DNA of 64,000 bases from Daphnia carinata (GCF_022539665.2 NC_081335.1:9212449-9276448), one strand, 5' to 3'. Shown: positions 21,086-33,200, counted from the stretch's first letter. Notes: generated by a model not told the origin, from the letters alone. A program made the numbers and translations.

Positions 21086-21148
21086 CGACAAGAAGTTAAG
21101 ATGGGTTTTTTTTTTTTTTTGTAGGTTTTTGTTTTTATTTTCTGTTAT
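19912..21148 (-). other. Non-coding part of element B between env and small gene
   Basis: It holds a tRNA-derived SINE (20143-20274, plus), long T or A homopolymers (19957-19998, 20334-20362, 20970-20993, 21048-21085) and a G-rich plus-strand stretch (20460-20960). A 143-codon frame at 20468-20899 (minus) is Pro/Ser-rich and has no recognisable domain, so I do not call it. Confidence 0.5.
20143..20274 (+). repeat. tRNA-derived SINE, copy 1
   Basis: The head has an A-box-like GGTACCGCAGTGG and a B-box-like GGGTTCAACCCCC inside a T-arm. The 3' part TTAAACAAGAAACCCTG, a short hairpin and a T-run are shared with the SINE at 29578-29716 although the heads differ. It sits inside element B. Confidence 0.75.
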
Positions 21149-21661
21149 TTAGAAGAACAACACAAAAATCATGAGGATGGTAACAACAATTAACAACATA
21201 AACTCCCTTTTGGTGGGGAGCCATTCTTGGCCGGTTGCCGGTTTGCTCTCTTGAGCCTCTATCGCCTTCTTCGCCTTATGGATGAAGTTGTGCGGGGGCC
21301 ACTCCATCGTAGGCAGGCCGAACGGCGTCCATTGGCGTTTGCTAGTGCCGTTCTTCAGACGGGCCACATAGCGGTCGAGGGCTAGAAACTTTCCCCAGTC
21401 GGTGTTCCCGAATGGGTCCTCGGTGAGGTGGTTCAGGCTACCGGGATTGGAGAAGTAGGCGTCTAGGTCGTCGTCAGAAAGACTTCCGCCTATCTTCTCG
21501 GACGGGGAGCGGTCATCCGGCAGGCTAGCCGTCTCGTCGTTGTCGTCGGAGTCTTCTAGGTCGATCGTACCGCTAAGGGGAGTCCCCGTCTTCCAGCAGT
21601 TTTCGATGAAATCCCAGTCTTCATCCGTAAGGGGTTCCCATTGATTAGAGTGGAAGGACAT
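21149..21661 (-). CDS. Small tail-anchored accessory protein of element B
   Basis: A 170-residue acidic protein lying between pol and env. The N-part (about 1-100) is rich in Asp, Glu and Ser (DLEDSDDNDETASLP, SLSDDDLDAYF), the middle is basic, and the last ~20 residues (REFMLLIVVTILMIFVLFF) form a hydrophobic C-terminal anchor. There is no signal peptide, so a tail-anchored or type II topology is likely. I recognise no family. Position and intact frame suggest a real accessory gene of the element. Confidence 0.6.
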   Translation of the reverse strand: MSFHSNQWEPLTDEDWDFIENCWKTGTPLSGTIDLEDSDDNDETASLPDDRSPSEKIGGSLSDDDLDAYFSNPGSLNHLTEDPFGNTDWGKFLALDRYVARLKNGTSKRQWTPFGLPTMEWPPHNFIHKAKKAIEAQESKPATGQEWLPTKREFMLLIVVTILMIFVLFF

Positions 21662-21930
21662 TCTGCTTGGAAGAGAAGTGGAGGTGAAGTGGATGCTTGT
21701 TCGTCGTTTCTGGTTTGCTTAAATACTCCTCTCGTCCCACTTGCAATGTGGCATAGAGTTCGTGAACTTGTTAGGGCGTTTTCGTCCGGGTTGTAAACGG
21801 TCGCGACGGTCCCACTTGAGCGTTTGTAGCACTTAACCTTTTTTATTCGTTTATTGTTTTTTTTTTTTTTTCTAAGGTCAAAAATGTTTATAAGGCCGCC
21901 ACTATTCCACACAGCTGTTCGTGTTTTAGT

Positions 21931-24488
21931 TTAAATTTCCGCTATAAGACGTGTCCTTGGCCTGATCGTTGACCTGGCACGCAACCGTGGGAGGTTTTCA
22001 TCCGGATTTTCAATAGGAGTATTGCACACGTGTTCGGGGGCAATGTCTTCTGGGGTTGGCACGGTTGCACTTGTTGGTTCCAATGTAACCACACCCTGGG
22101 ACGCAATATTTTCAAGCTCGATATCGTCCATAACATCACTTTGTTCCACTATATTCTGGTCGGAGTCGCCTTCACTATCGGATTGTTCCTCTACACGAGT
22201 TTGAGTAGCGATGTGCTTCCGGAATCTGTCATTTGGTTCGACCGAAGACTCGACGTCTGGCATGGGTTCGTCCGTCCATAACATAGTCTCGTACAGAGGT
22301 TTAAGCCGGTTACTGTGCACTAGCTGGCAGTTGTATGAATTGTCTGCTATGTCCACCGTGCGATTTGAGTACACTTTAACGATGCGATAAGGGCCTCGAA
22401 ATTTCGATGTAAACTTCCTGTTGTCTCCCTTTTGCACAACACGGACATCTAACAAGACTCTATCTCCCGGTTTGTAATCGAATGTTTTTGCCCTTTTGTT
22501 GTATTGTTCTTTTTGGCGTTCTCTGGCTTTCTCGTTTTCTTCCCGTGCTCGCTGGAAACTGTATCTTAGTCTTTCTAATAGCGTGTCAACGTAGCCACCC
22601 GATGACGGTACGGCTTCGGGAACTGCTCCCAGAATTTTGTTTATGGGCATGTTACAATCCCTACCGTGCATCATGTAGTAAGGTGACTCGTTGGTGGAGG
22701 AGTGAACGGATGCTCGGTATGCAAAACAGATTTCTCCCAATACATCTTCCCAATTATGATGTTGCCCGTCTACGAGTTCTTTTCTTAACATAGTCGTGAG
22801 GGTTCGGTTAAATCTTTCCGTTTCCCCATTGCTTGCCGGGTTATAAGCCGTAGTGAATCTTTGTTCGATGTTAAGTTTTTTGCAAAAATATTTGAAGAGA
22901 CCGGAGGTAAAATTCGGTCCCCTATCTGAGACGATAGCTAGTGGGGCCCCATGGGTCAATACCACATTTTTATATACACATTCGGCCGTGGTACGGGCGG
23001 TTTGATCGGGTAGGGCGACAGCAATTACGTACTTTGTGAAGTAATCGGTGATTACGCAAATACAGTTATTCCCATTAGGGGATATTGGTTGGATGGGGCC
23101 TAAAAAATCTATTCCTATAATCTGAAATGGGAACTTAGCTAGTTCATGTGGAAAGAGGAAGGCTCTGAGGTTGGAGTTAGTATTGGCGATGCAAATTTCA
23201 CAAGCAGAGCAGTATTCCTTTATATCTTTTCTCATCGTGGGCCAATAGTAATTATTTTTAACTTTTAGATAGGTTCTAAGGAAGGCAAGATGACCTGACA
23301 TAGGTTCGTCATGCATTTGTTTTAATACTACACGTCGTAAGGTAAGGGGCAGAATAACTTGGGGGTTTAAAATATTTCGCTTGCATTTTGCCGTCGGTGT
23401 TTCGATTCTGTACAGCACACCACTTGTAACTTGGTAAAAGCTAATTTCCTTTGCCCAAATTGGCATATTTTTTTCGTCCTCTTCTGAAAGAACTCCTTCA
23501 TCTAGATATTTCTTTATTGCTTGACATAGTGGATCTTCTGTTTGGCTAGCTATGATATCTATTTCTACGTTATTCTCATGGATGTGGGCGACGCGAAGGC
23601 GTGACAGGCAATCGGCGTTTTGGTGCACCCGGCCTGGTCGGTACTTAATTTTGTAATTGGTACCGGCTAATAAGATAGCCCAACGGCCTAATCTGCCGTT
23701 GTTGTCTTTTTGTTCTTCTAACCATTGGAGGGGGCGGTGATCGCTAATCACTGTAAATGGCTTATCTAGTAAGTAGTGTCGGAAATGTTTGATAGAGAAT
23801 ACAACGGCTAATGCCTCTTTTTCTACTGTGGCGTATTTTTGTTCGGCCGGTTTTAGTTGCCGACTTGCGTATGCTATGGGTTTCTCTACACCGTTCTGTA
23901 TCTGTGAGAGGACTGAGCCAATACCGTAATCGCAGGCATCGGTGAATAATAAAAATTCGAGATCAAAGTTAGGGTAGGCTAATAGTGGGGGAGTGATTAA
24001 ACATGTGCGGAGTTTTTCGAAAACTGTTTGGTCGTCATCAGTCCAAACGAAGGGCTTGTTTAGTGCTTTTTATGAGTTTTTGCGGTCAATGGTTGGGCAG
24101 TTGCCCCGAAATTTTCAATGAAACGTCGGTAATATCCTGCTAGGCCTAAAAACGATCGCACTTCTTCTGCTGAAGTTGGAGTTTTATAGTTGGCGATTTT
24201 GTCTATTTTATCTGGGTCAGGACCGATGCCATCGGTAGAAATGATGTGCCCAAGGTAATTTACTGATTGCTTCATAAATTGACATTTCTTGAGTTTTAAT
24301 TTTAGTCCCGCGTTTTTAATTAAAGAAAAGACTTCTCGAATGTCGCTTAGATGACTTTCGAAGGAGTCGGAAAAAATAATTACGTCATCCAAATATACTA
24401 GGGCTTTTTGTCCTGCTACATCTCGAAGTATATGGTTCATTAATCGTTGGAAGGTAGCCGGCGCATTACACAATCCAAAGGGCATTCT
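21931..24488 (-). pseudogene. pol: pol of element B: RT (partial), RNase H, integrase
   Basis: From the gap edge the RT core reads MPFGLCNAPATFQRLM and YLDD (24485-24060). A one-base frameshift near 24062 precedes RNase H (TDACDYGIGSVL, then SDHRPLQWL at 23751). Integrase has an HHCC box near 23300-23180 and the D, D, E residues in GIDFLG, VSDRGPNF and NGETERFNRTL, followed by a GPY module (FRGPYRIV) and a ~130-residue acidic tail. Apart from the frameshift, RNase H through integrase is open. Gypsy/Ty3 lineage, distinct from element A. Confidence 0.9.
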
Positions 24489-24588
24489 NNNNNNNNNNNN
24501 NNNNNNNNNNNNNNNNNNNNNNNNNNNNNNNNNNNNNNNNNNNNNNNNNNNNNNNNNNNNNNNNNNNNNNNNNNNNNNNNNNNNNNNN
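24489..24588. other. Assembly gap (100 N)
   Basis: Exactly 100 N, a conventional gap of unknown true size. It removes the 5' part of element B and makes adjacency of the two sides uncertain. Confidence 1.
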
Positions 24589-25049
24589 TTCGGCCTTCGA
24601 TATCCATGGGAACGAGTAACTAATCGCTTGCTAAATGCTAGAACCTAGCAGACAATGCCCATCACTAACGGAAAACTATGTTAACGTTCATTAAGGGAAT
24701 CTGCTCCTGATGGAGCTGTCAAAAATTGCCGACAACAAAGAATGTTTCACTTCGTCGTGGCGGGGCATTGGTTAAAGTTTTCAACTAGCAATAATCACAC
24801 CTCGGGAGCTTTCTCTCGCCAATTCTGCACGGACGTTGATATCAAGAAAACCAAGAGAGGTGCTGCTTTTCATTGAAATCTAACAGTTCGCCAAATCAAA
24901 TGAACGTGCAGGAATTGATTCAATTTGGAGTACAATTCCACTGAACCCGTCCCCGTTAACTTGACAATAAAATCGATAAAATTCACATTAATACCGATCG
25001 AAACATTTCCAATTACTATGAAATAGTGTTTTACCTTCAAACTTCAGAA
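24589..25049. other. Intergenic, nothing recognised
   Basis: Moderately AT-rich sequence with no convincing coding frame or RNA gene. Confidence 0.5.
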
Positions 25050-25133
25050 TGCCGTGACCAGGATTCGAACCTGGGTTACTACGGATTATCGTTTCCCCCC
25101 AACGTAGGGTCCTAACCACTAGACGATCACGGC
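25050..25133 (-). tRNA. tRNA-His-like gene with 12-nt anticodon-loop insertion
   Basis: The acceptor arms GCCGTGA and TCACGGC pair perfectly with A as discriminator. The D-arm TCTAGTGGTTAGGA (A box) and T-arm GGTTCGAATCC (B box) are intact, and the body matches animal tRNA-His. The anticodon stem CTACG/CGTAG pairs, but the loop is about 19 nt and not 7, and GTG is not in place. Read as 7 nt plus intron after position 37 the anticodon would be GGG. It is either an intron-containing tRNA with a changed anticodon or a tRNA-His pseudogene. Confidence 0.8.
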
Positions 25134-25245
25134 CAAATTCAAATTATTTGGCATCTGTAAAATGCTCCACACGATCAAGTTTATGGTTCATCAACAAATT
25201 GTATTGGTGGAAACAAAAAATTTACTGAATGATCAAAAAACCAAT

Positions 25246-25364
25246 GCCAACAGCATCTCGTATTCCCAAGCGGTCACCCATCCAGGTACTAACGAGACCC
25301 GACGCTGCTTAGACTTCGGGGAGCCGACGAGACCCGGTGCGTTCAGCGTGGTATGGCCGTTGGC
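25246..25364 (-). rRNA. 5S ribosomal RNA gene
   Basis: The 119-nt minus-strand sequence starts GCCAACGGCCATACCACGC and ends GCTGTTGGC, so the terminal helix pairs. The internal promoter boxes (AAGTCTAAGCAGCGTCGGG and TGGATGGGTGACCGCTTGGG) are present. A T6 terminator follows at 25235-25240. Length and sequence agree with animal 5S RNA. It lies 110 bp from the tRNA-like gene, in the same orientation. Confidence 0.93.
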
Positions 25365-26570
25365 ACGTTCGACCGTAAAGGTAACAACGTCTGTTTCGTT
25401 GCAAATTGTGTAGTTGCAGTCACCTTAAAAATCCTCTAGCTTAGCGCTTGGGCCTCGTTTACTACATATAAAAACACTTAGTAATTGTGCATGATCAACT
25501 AAATGTTAGAATTTTCCTTGACGATTTCTATACTTAAAGAAATAAAACATTATTAAATCAAATGACATACCTTAACTGACAAATCTGCCTAATGAACAGG
25601 ATCCCGTGATGTATGGTACACTTGATGTAAATCGACAGGCAGGGATAGCGGGTGCGTTAAACGGCAAATAACAATTGGAGCTATAGAAAAAGGTGTGTAG
25701 GCTTAAACTACCCAAACCACTTTGTAGTGGTTTTGCTCCAAATCCAACCTTACTCCTTTTAAAAAAATAAATAATAATATATTTTGCTGGCAGGATACTG
25801 TACACGGCAACATGGTCTCACTACATATGTAAGGGAGAGCGGACCCAAACTGCACAAACAAAATTTTATTATCGAAAAATAAATGAAATTTAGTGCTTAG
25901 AAAAGTATGATAATGTAATTTTTTCCATTCATATTGGCTAAGTAGTTTAATCGTAACCACATTTTTAGAAAATGAAAAATTAAAAGAAAAAAATTAAGAG
26001 GAGAAACTGCACATTTGGTGTACGACATTAAACATGGTCTTTAAAATTTAATATATTGCAGATGCATGCTTCGAAAAAGTAGTGGGATGTTCGTATTTCA
26101 TTAAGCTATTTCTGCATGTACTAAAAATATCCTAAACTAAACTTAATTTTATCACAATTCGTCAATGATTGACTGGGGAGAGTAGTGGAATGGACAAAGT
26201 AGCTTGAAAAAAAAAAATGAAAATAGGGGGGCTTGTTAAGTATCAAGTATTTATTTATTATCGAATGCCATTATCAGAAGGAGATAGCAGACAACATTTT
26301 GGAACTCTCAGGTTTCAACTTTCGTTTACGATTCTTTTCCGTAACTAATCAACCGAAGCCCCTCCCCAAAAATATCGTTTGCGTCAGGTATTACCCCCAA
26401 AACTATATCCAGTATCTCCCAACAGAAGGTCATTTTTTAAAACGCTTATCAATCTTAAACAACTTATCCTAAAAATTAAAACAAACCAAAAAAGAAACTG
26501 AAAAGAGAAAAATTAGTGTTTTTTATATAATTACCAAAGTTTTTTTTCATTAAGTGGTTTTCGAGCGGAT
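25365..26570. other. AT-rich intergenic, nothing recognised
   Basis: No coding frame with recognisable features. Short frames at 25572-25960 (minus) are AT-driven. Confidence 0.5.
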
Positions 26571-26574
26571 TGGC

Positions 26575-26715
26575 GGTGAAATAGGACTGTAACGAAATAG
26601 GACTGGAGAAATAGGACTGAAAATTTCCAGTCCTATTTCTACCGGAGAAATAGGACTGACTTTTAATAACTTTTAGGACATTCCTATTTCTCCTTAGAAA
26701 TAATCCTATTTCATT
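26575..26715. repeat. Inverted word-repeat island built from GAAATAGGACTG
   Basis: GAAATAGGACTG occurs four times within 26577-26657 and its complement CAGTCCTATTTC once at 26627, with degenerate complements to 26710. Perfect local hairpins are possible. Confidence 0.8.
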
Positions 26716-27399
26716 TTTCTTTGTTCCAGTAGGAACGATGAGCCTCCAATCCCGTAGGCAACTTATTACGTAAGAGCGTCGGGCTATATACATTTCCCCC
26801 TTCCTTTACGAATACTTTTAGTATATTTTTGAAAATTTTGGCCTAAGTGTGGAATTGAATATCACATCACACGTATTTTTTAAATTTCATTTCATGAATA
26901 ACCTTCCGAGTTATTGCGGTCGTCCAATCTGGTACGTGTCCAGTGTGGGTCCGCTACTCCCTACTACATAGCTGCAGATGCATTTTTCCCCTATGGTGAA
27001 AATGATACGTGCGGAGCGTTAGCCAATTACTTTTTTTTAGAAATTTTTCTGCTTGGAGTTGTAAATGGAAATTAGAATTGTAAATTTTATGAGAACCGAA
27101 AATAATATAAATTTGTTTTGTTTCTACAATAGCCTTTGGCCAATAAATTTCTAATATTTGTTGCGGGCCAAAATACGACAACGGAAAATTTGGAAAAAAA
27201 GTGAGATGAGCTTTCTCAAATTTTCCCGTCTTCTTTATTTTGCCCGCACCAAAAAGAAACTTCCGAAATCTCGGCAATTGTCCCGAATATTGCCGCCAAA
27301 ACAAACAAATAAAAAACGCATGCTTTTTGTTTATATGCTGCAAAAAAAAAATTAAATACCCTCTCGCAATAACAATATATTATTTCATTTTCGGCAACG

Positions 27400-27830
27400 G
27401 GGGGGGGGGAGGGGGGCAGCGTTCTGTCGAATAAAACTTTCGAATAAAATTTCGAATAGAATAACGCAAAAAATCGCACATTTTATTCGTTATTCGTCGA
27501 ATAAAAATGTCCTTATTCGTTATTCTTATTCGTTGTAAATTCGTATTTTATCATTTCGAATACAATTTCGAATAAGTAATTTTCTTGTACGACAGGCAGT
27601 CTTGTTTTGATTGCTGTCCTGTTTTTTTCTGAAGGTAGGCTAAATGCCATTTTTATTCGATATTTGATTCGAAAATTTATTCGCTATTCGTTATTCGAAA
27701 GTTATTCGTATTCGCGAATAAAACGTCCATTTTATTCGTTATTCGTTTACTTGGTTTATTCGTATTCGTTTACAAAAGAATCAAGTTTTTTCTTATTCGA
27801 CAGAACACTGGGGGGGGGGGGGGGGGATGC
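27400..27830. repeat. ATTCG word-repeat element between poly-G tracts
   Basis: The unit is bounded by GTTCTGTCGAATAA (27420) and its exact complement TTATTCGACAGAAC (27797). The interior is filled with ATTCG and CGAAT words in both orientations. G-runs lie outside both ends, at about 27401-27417 and 27812-27827, both in the same orientation, so they are not part of the inverted repeat. A MITE-like or replication-slippage product; no coding content. Confidence 0.75.
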
Positions 27831-29577
27831 CTCTTTTTTGTGGAGCACACCGTACCATATTGCCTCGCGACAAGCCTGGGATATGCTTTTTACAAGTGTG
27901 CTGTCGCCACAGGGACTTTGATTTGGTTGCTTTAGTGGTTCAACCGTTTAAGTTAAGCCAGTTAAACAACAATACGTGTAGCGCATGTCCTTTTTTCGAA
28001 GCGAAGCGATATGAATTTGGTTTATCTAGGTTTTCTAATGAGATAATATATTTACAATATTATATATAAAATAGTAACGGTAATTGAAATAAAAGATTAT
28101 TAAATCATTTTTTCTTTATTATTTGTTATCAAAATTATTATGATATTTAGTTCATATAATCCGTTTTTGGGTAATTGTTACCAACGTTGTAAAATGGAAT
28201 GAATGTTTAACTTTTCCTTTTTCATAGAAATAGATAGCTCTTGATATGAACTATCGATTGCTGTAAATTTATCCATTTTTATTGTCTATTTTCCTCGTAA
28301 ATAATTATAAAAGGCTTTCATGATTTTAGAGAGGGTAAGAGATATGTGAAAAAAAATAAACTTTGCATTGTTTAATGCTTAAGCTTTGTCAAACATGTAA
28401 TCATTCTAATATTTTTGTTTCTGGTATTTCAGAAACAAGCAGCTAAAAATGACTAATTTTGAGTTGCTACATTTTATCCTGAAAATGACCAAAAACTAGT
28501 TTGTCATTTTAATTTGCGGCCATTTTCTTATCGCGGCAATTTCAAATTTTCTTTCTCGAAATATTTGTTAAATAGTAAAATCTATGTAACACACCTTATA
28601 AATTATTAAATATTTCACCATGGTCTTTAACATCCATGACTAACTATTATTGGTTAATTGTAAAAACGAAAAAAAGTTTTAAAATGTTAAAAGTAATCAT
28701 AAACATTTTGTTTGTGAGAAGAGAATTCCGGTATCCGTCTTACATAGACAACCGCACAAATTAACTAAGAAAAGATTTATTTCATTTTCGATTCTCATTT
28801 TGATTTACTATTTTAGGGGTATTTTTCCATATTTCCGCGTGGGGAAACTCCATTTTATGGCCCCTTCCGCATAGGAAACTCCAAGCAGACAACATTCCAA
28901 AAAAACAATTGTTTAGCCTCGCGCGTTTATCAATTTGGCCATAGAGGAAAAATGAATCTGCCACTATTTACTAAGTAGTACATATGTAATGATACCATAG
29001 TGAAACGCAATATGTGCAAAGTAGTATATATACGGGCCCAAAGTTACTAGTCGATAATGTAGAGAAAAGATAAGAAAACGACGCAATGGAGTACGACGTG
29101 TTTAATGGATATAAGAGATATCATGAACAGATGATGAGAGGGATACTGAACAGCCGGGGGATTACTAATTTGTTTGTGTAAAATACGCCCACAGAAACTC
29201 AGAATTTTTGGGTTATTACTAATTTATTTGTGCAAAAACATAGCACTGAAAAAAAACCTGCTTTCATATACAAAGGTAAGGTAACTGGGAGTATTGTTTA
29301 TTTAACATGGCGGTCGGTAGACCTAGCAGGAAAGGCCCAGCAAACCTAGTAAAGGCCTCACGCAAACCCACGTTTAGACGATAATTATAATTTATTGATA
29401 AAAAAAGCAAGCTTGCTTAACAATGACGCAGCTAATTCAATGAAATTATGTTAAAATTTAATGAAATGTTGTTTTGTACACTATAATAAGAATAATAATT
29501 CAAAAATTTCGAAATTATCAATATTAAAAAAACCCGAAATAAAAAAAATACTAATAAAAACATTCCCTTGGTAATTC
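27831..29577. other. AT-rich intergenic, nothing recognised
   Basis: I see no gene, RNA or structured repeat. Short frames are AT-driven. Confidence 0.5.
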
Positions 29578-29716
29578 AAAAAAAACGCCCCTGATTGAAC
29601 AGGGTTTCTTGTTTAAGACGCTCAGGACGCAATTCGACGCTCTCAGGATTTGAACCCGAGAACCAGCTTGTCCCCTTCAGTATCGTAGACGAGTACGCTA
29701 CCGAGGTGACGAACCC
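29578..29716 (-). repeat. tRNA-derived SINE, copy 2
   Basis: On the minus strand the head has CCTCGGTAGCGTACTCG (A-box region) and GGTTCAAATCC (B box), followed by CTTAAACAAGAAACCCTG, an inverted CAGGGG and a T-run. The tail equals that of the SINE at 20143 but the tRNA-like head is different. Confidence 0.75.
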
Positions 29717-30244
29717 CTGAATGAAAGCTTTCCAAATTTAAAGCAAGCCTATATCAAAACATGAACTGTCAAACCAAAATTTTAAAGTTTGCATTGAACA
29801 AAAACCACTAGAGATGGTAAGGCAAACACGAATTCGTTTGATGCTTAAAATATTTTTTATTTACAATCCACTAAGAGGTACTATTTTACGAGCTATTTCC
29901 AACGTTTCGCTTCCAATGATGCCAAGTACCAAATAACCGACAACAAGCAGGAACAGCCAGTGATAAGAATGAAAGGAGGACAAAAAAACAAAACAACTAC
30001 CGAAGCATAACTAACAAAAACAGTGTACATTTTGTAATTAGACGTAGATGAGAAATTTTTCGGATGATGGTGTTATTTACTAGTTAAAAATCAAAGTATA
30101 AATTAACAAAAACAACTATGATAAAATCCACATAACCCATTTAATCGCTATTGAATCGCAATTTCAATCTTACTTCCGTCTGCCAGCTGTTATTTAAGCC
30201 TCTTCAATCCCGCACCGTCTGTCCCCAAACGTAATTCTTCATAA

Positions 30245-33200
30245 AGCGAGGGCCCCACTTCTGTGGCTAGAGCTACTTGAAGAGCCTCTTGCCTCCACCT
30301 CCGTTAGATGTCGCCACCCCACCGGCATCATTTACTACCTCATTTTCAACGATTTGCAACGTATCGTTTGCAGGCCTGACTATTTCCTCGAAAAAGGGCA
30401 TTGTCGAATCGCATGCCTCCTGTCAGCTTGATGTCGATTATGTTTTTCTTGCGCAAACAACACACGCCGCAAACCACAGCGCAAACAATCAGGATAACTG
30501 CAACGACGACGGTCACAGCCGATTTGCGGATTATCTAAAACAAGAGAGCAGTTTATTTGTTGGTTTTTTCGGTTTTATTATGCTTTTTGTTTTGCTTTTT
30601 GTTTTTGTTTTCATTTTTTGGACCAATTTCACCGGTAAACGAGCATGCAAGACGTGGGTACTTACTAGATTGGGTGCTGGTTGAAATAATATTTTTGCCA
30701 CTCAGGGTAGGGGCGAGAGGCTCCGTCAGAGTACTTGTACCGTCACGATTCCCAGCTTTGACGACTAACTCGTACGGCAAGTTTTCTTTGAGACCGACAA
30801 GATTGAGCCATGTCAATCGGGTGTCATTCTTGTCCGTTTGTTTCACGCCTTGAAGTCGCCAGAAAACCCTGATTTTCAAACAAAAATAAGCAGAAAAAGG
30901 GGGTTAATGATGGTTGTACGGTGAAAGACAGGCAACAAATGTGTGAAAATAAAATTTGCTATAGATATTTCCGGGCTAATTTATCATACACGCAACAGAC
31001 AAATACAACGTGGAAGCCCAGAGTTTTTGAAAATTTATCTCTGATAGAAAAAGGATTTACTTTTTATCTGTACATCTCGACGGTATCGGCATTCTTAGCA
31101 GGCGAGTCCCAGAAAACGACTGAGTTATTTTTTCAAGTTGAATTCGTACAATACGCGGTGGTCCTCGAATACGTTCTGTAAGATTGCGAAAAAATATATA
31201 TATATGTACACATATATATTTATGTTATACAAATACTTTCAAGCTGTGATAGGGCTTGCTTATTGGGTAAGTCGTGTAAATTTTGATGGGTAATGCCTAC
31301 CTTTGCCTTCGTGGAAACAAAAAATGATAGTTTTTGTTTACATGAGGGCGCACAGTTCAATGCTGGTAACTGCTTCACCTCGGCACCAGTCCAAGCAACG
31401 CTGAGGTACGCCCCATTGGGTACAGCAACCACGATGATCTGAGACATCTGTAAGAACCATCAGCATGCAATAAACAACGGTTTGTAGCGGAAAGTACACA
31501 AGGCCCTACCAGCTGCGCATGGAATGAGGTTGTGAAAATCACCGATGCACTCCGGCCTGTCAATGACGCTCTCAATGCCCAAAAACAAAGTGCACGCGTC
31601 CATACAGGTGGATGACACGTTTTGCTCTTTGCAGCACTTGGCCACATTCATGACGGACGGAACCTAATCAAGAGAAAATAATTTTAGTCTGAGGCAAATG
31701 CAATGGTTTCACGCAATGTTGTATACTGCTTTCTGACGCACTTGTAGTTTCATGACTTAAAATTATTATTTGGGCGTCATGACCGAAATTATTTTGGGCG
31801 TTACAATAATAAACGACAGAGGCGGAGACATTCATATTCTTGACATTAATTGCATAATGTAATTGGCGTTTGGCTCCTAATTGTGCACGAAGTCGTACAA
31901 AAAAAAAATTGGTCATTTCAAAGGTTGTCATTATTTTCGATTGATTGCGCCCCGTATATTAATTACGCGATTCTGACGAAGGATTTGAACTTCGTATTTG
32001 CTGCTGATCGTGATTTTATCCATGGTGCTGAAATCTCGGTTAAAACTCAGCTTCGGAGTGGGATGGGCGTCCATTTCACATTCGTGGGTGACATCGTCGC
32101 CTAGTGTTGTCATAGTGATTGTGAGCCTGTTATGCTGGGTCGACCTGGAATCGATACACAGAAAAAGTAAAAAGTCGTGGAGTCAGTTTTGGAACTGCTG
32201 AAATCCAATTGAAGTAAAAGAAAATACGCACGTCCAATAATGATGCGTTTAAAAGCTTCCGATGTTTGGCCGTAGCCATTATTTGCCTAACACGTTATGT
32301 GATTCATGGATCGGGTGACGTTAGACAGCACTGCTACCATGTGCCGCGTTTTTTTCCTGTTGTGTAAGAACACCAGAAATGTAAAGCGAAACAGTAGGCA
32401 TGGGCGCGCCCGTTGCGACGCAAATGACGGTCATGCTGCTTCCCTCAAGGACAATATTCATCGGGTGGATTGTGGGCACTTCTACAACCGCCTCGTATGC
32501 TGATCGGTCCAGGCTATCAACGTTTCAGAAGGCCGGCTCTCACCGTTATCGTTTGAAGCCGTGACTTAGAAAATGTGCTGCGAACTACCTGTTAGATTAT
32601 CCAACCTGTAGTAGGTGATGGTTGCCGACGACAAGTCGAAAGATTTGTCGTCTCTTTAACGGTAGTACAAACTGTAAGTTCAGATTTTAAAAAATAAAAT
32701 AATAATCGAAATGAATAAATCGCTGACTGTGTGGGCATAACGTGGCAAAACCAATATGAAACTAAAGTACGTGTAAGTGAATCGATCAGTTGGATACACG
32801 CGTGCCGGTTGCTGCCATGAAACTATGGTGTAATCGGCACTTCGGCTGGTCACCGAGATTCCTTGCGGGGCTAATGGAACGCCGGAAATCGTTGCATTCG
32901 ACAAAGCTATTTTTCAAAAAATGCAAATAATTAATAGGGGTATTAACTTGGCTGTTGTCCTTCAATTTCCTTTGACAAAGTGATTAAGTACGAAAAGAAT
33001 GATCGGCAACTAGAAGATAAAGCACCTGAAGTGATAACGTATTAAAGTTTACGAAAATTTGCTAAAAAATGTCACCCAAGTTTGAATTATTTTTGAACTA
33101 ATTACAGTAGGGGAAAAAAATGCACACCTTCTTTAGTGATGTTGATTGTAATGATGGAAGACGGCAACGACGTTCCGTGGTGATTGGCTGCCACTGCGAA

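Larger units (their letters stand above)
17397..24488 (-). mobile_element. Element B: second gypsy/Ty3 retroelement with env, cut by gap
   Basis: Reading right to left: pol (24488-21931, running into the N gap), a small membrane-anchored gene (21661-21149), a ~1.2 kb non-coding part with a SINE, env (19911-18181), polypurine tract and 3' LTR. RT and integrase are clearly gypsy/Ty3 but distant from element A. gag, protease, the RT N-terminus and the 5' LTR are not visible; sequence right of the gap (24589 on) does not look like element B. Confidence 0.85.
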
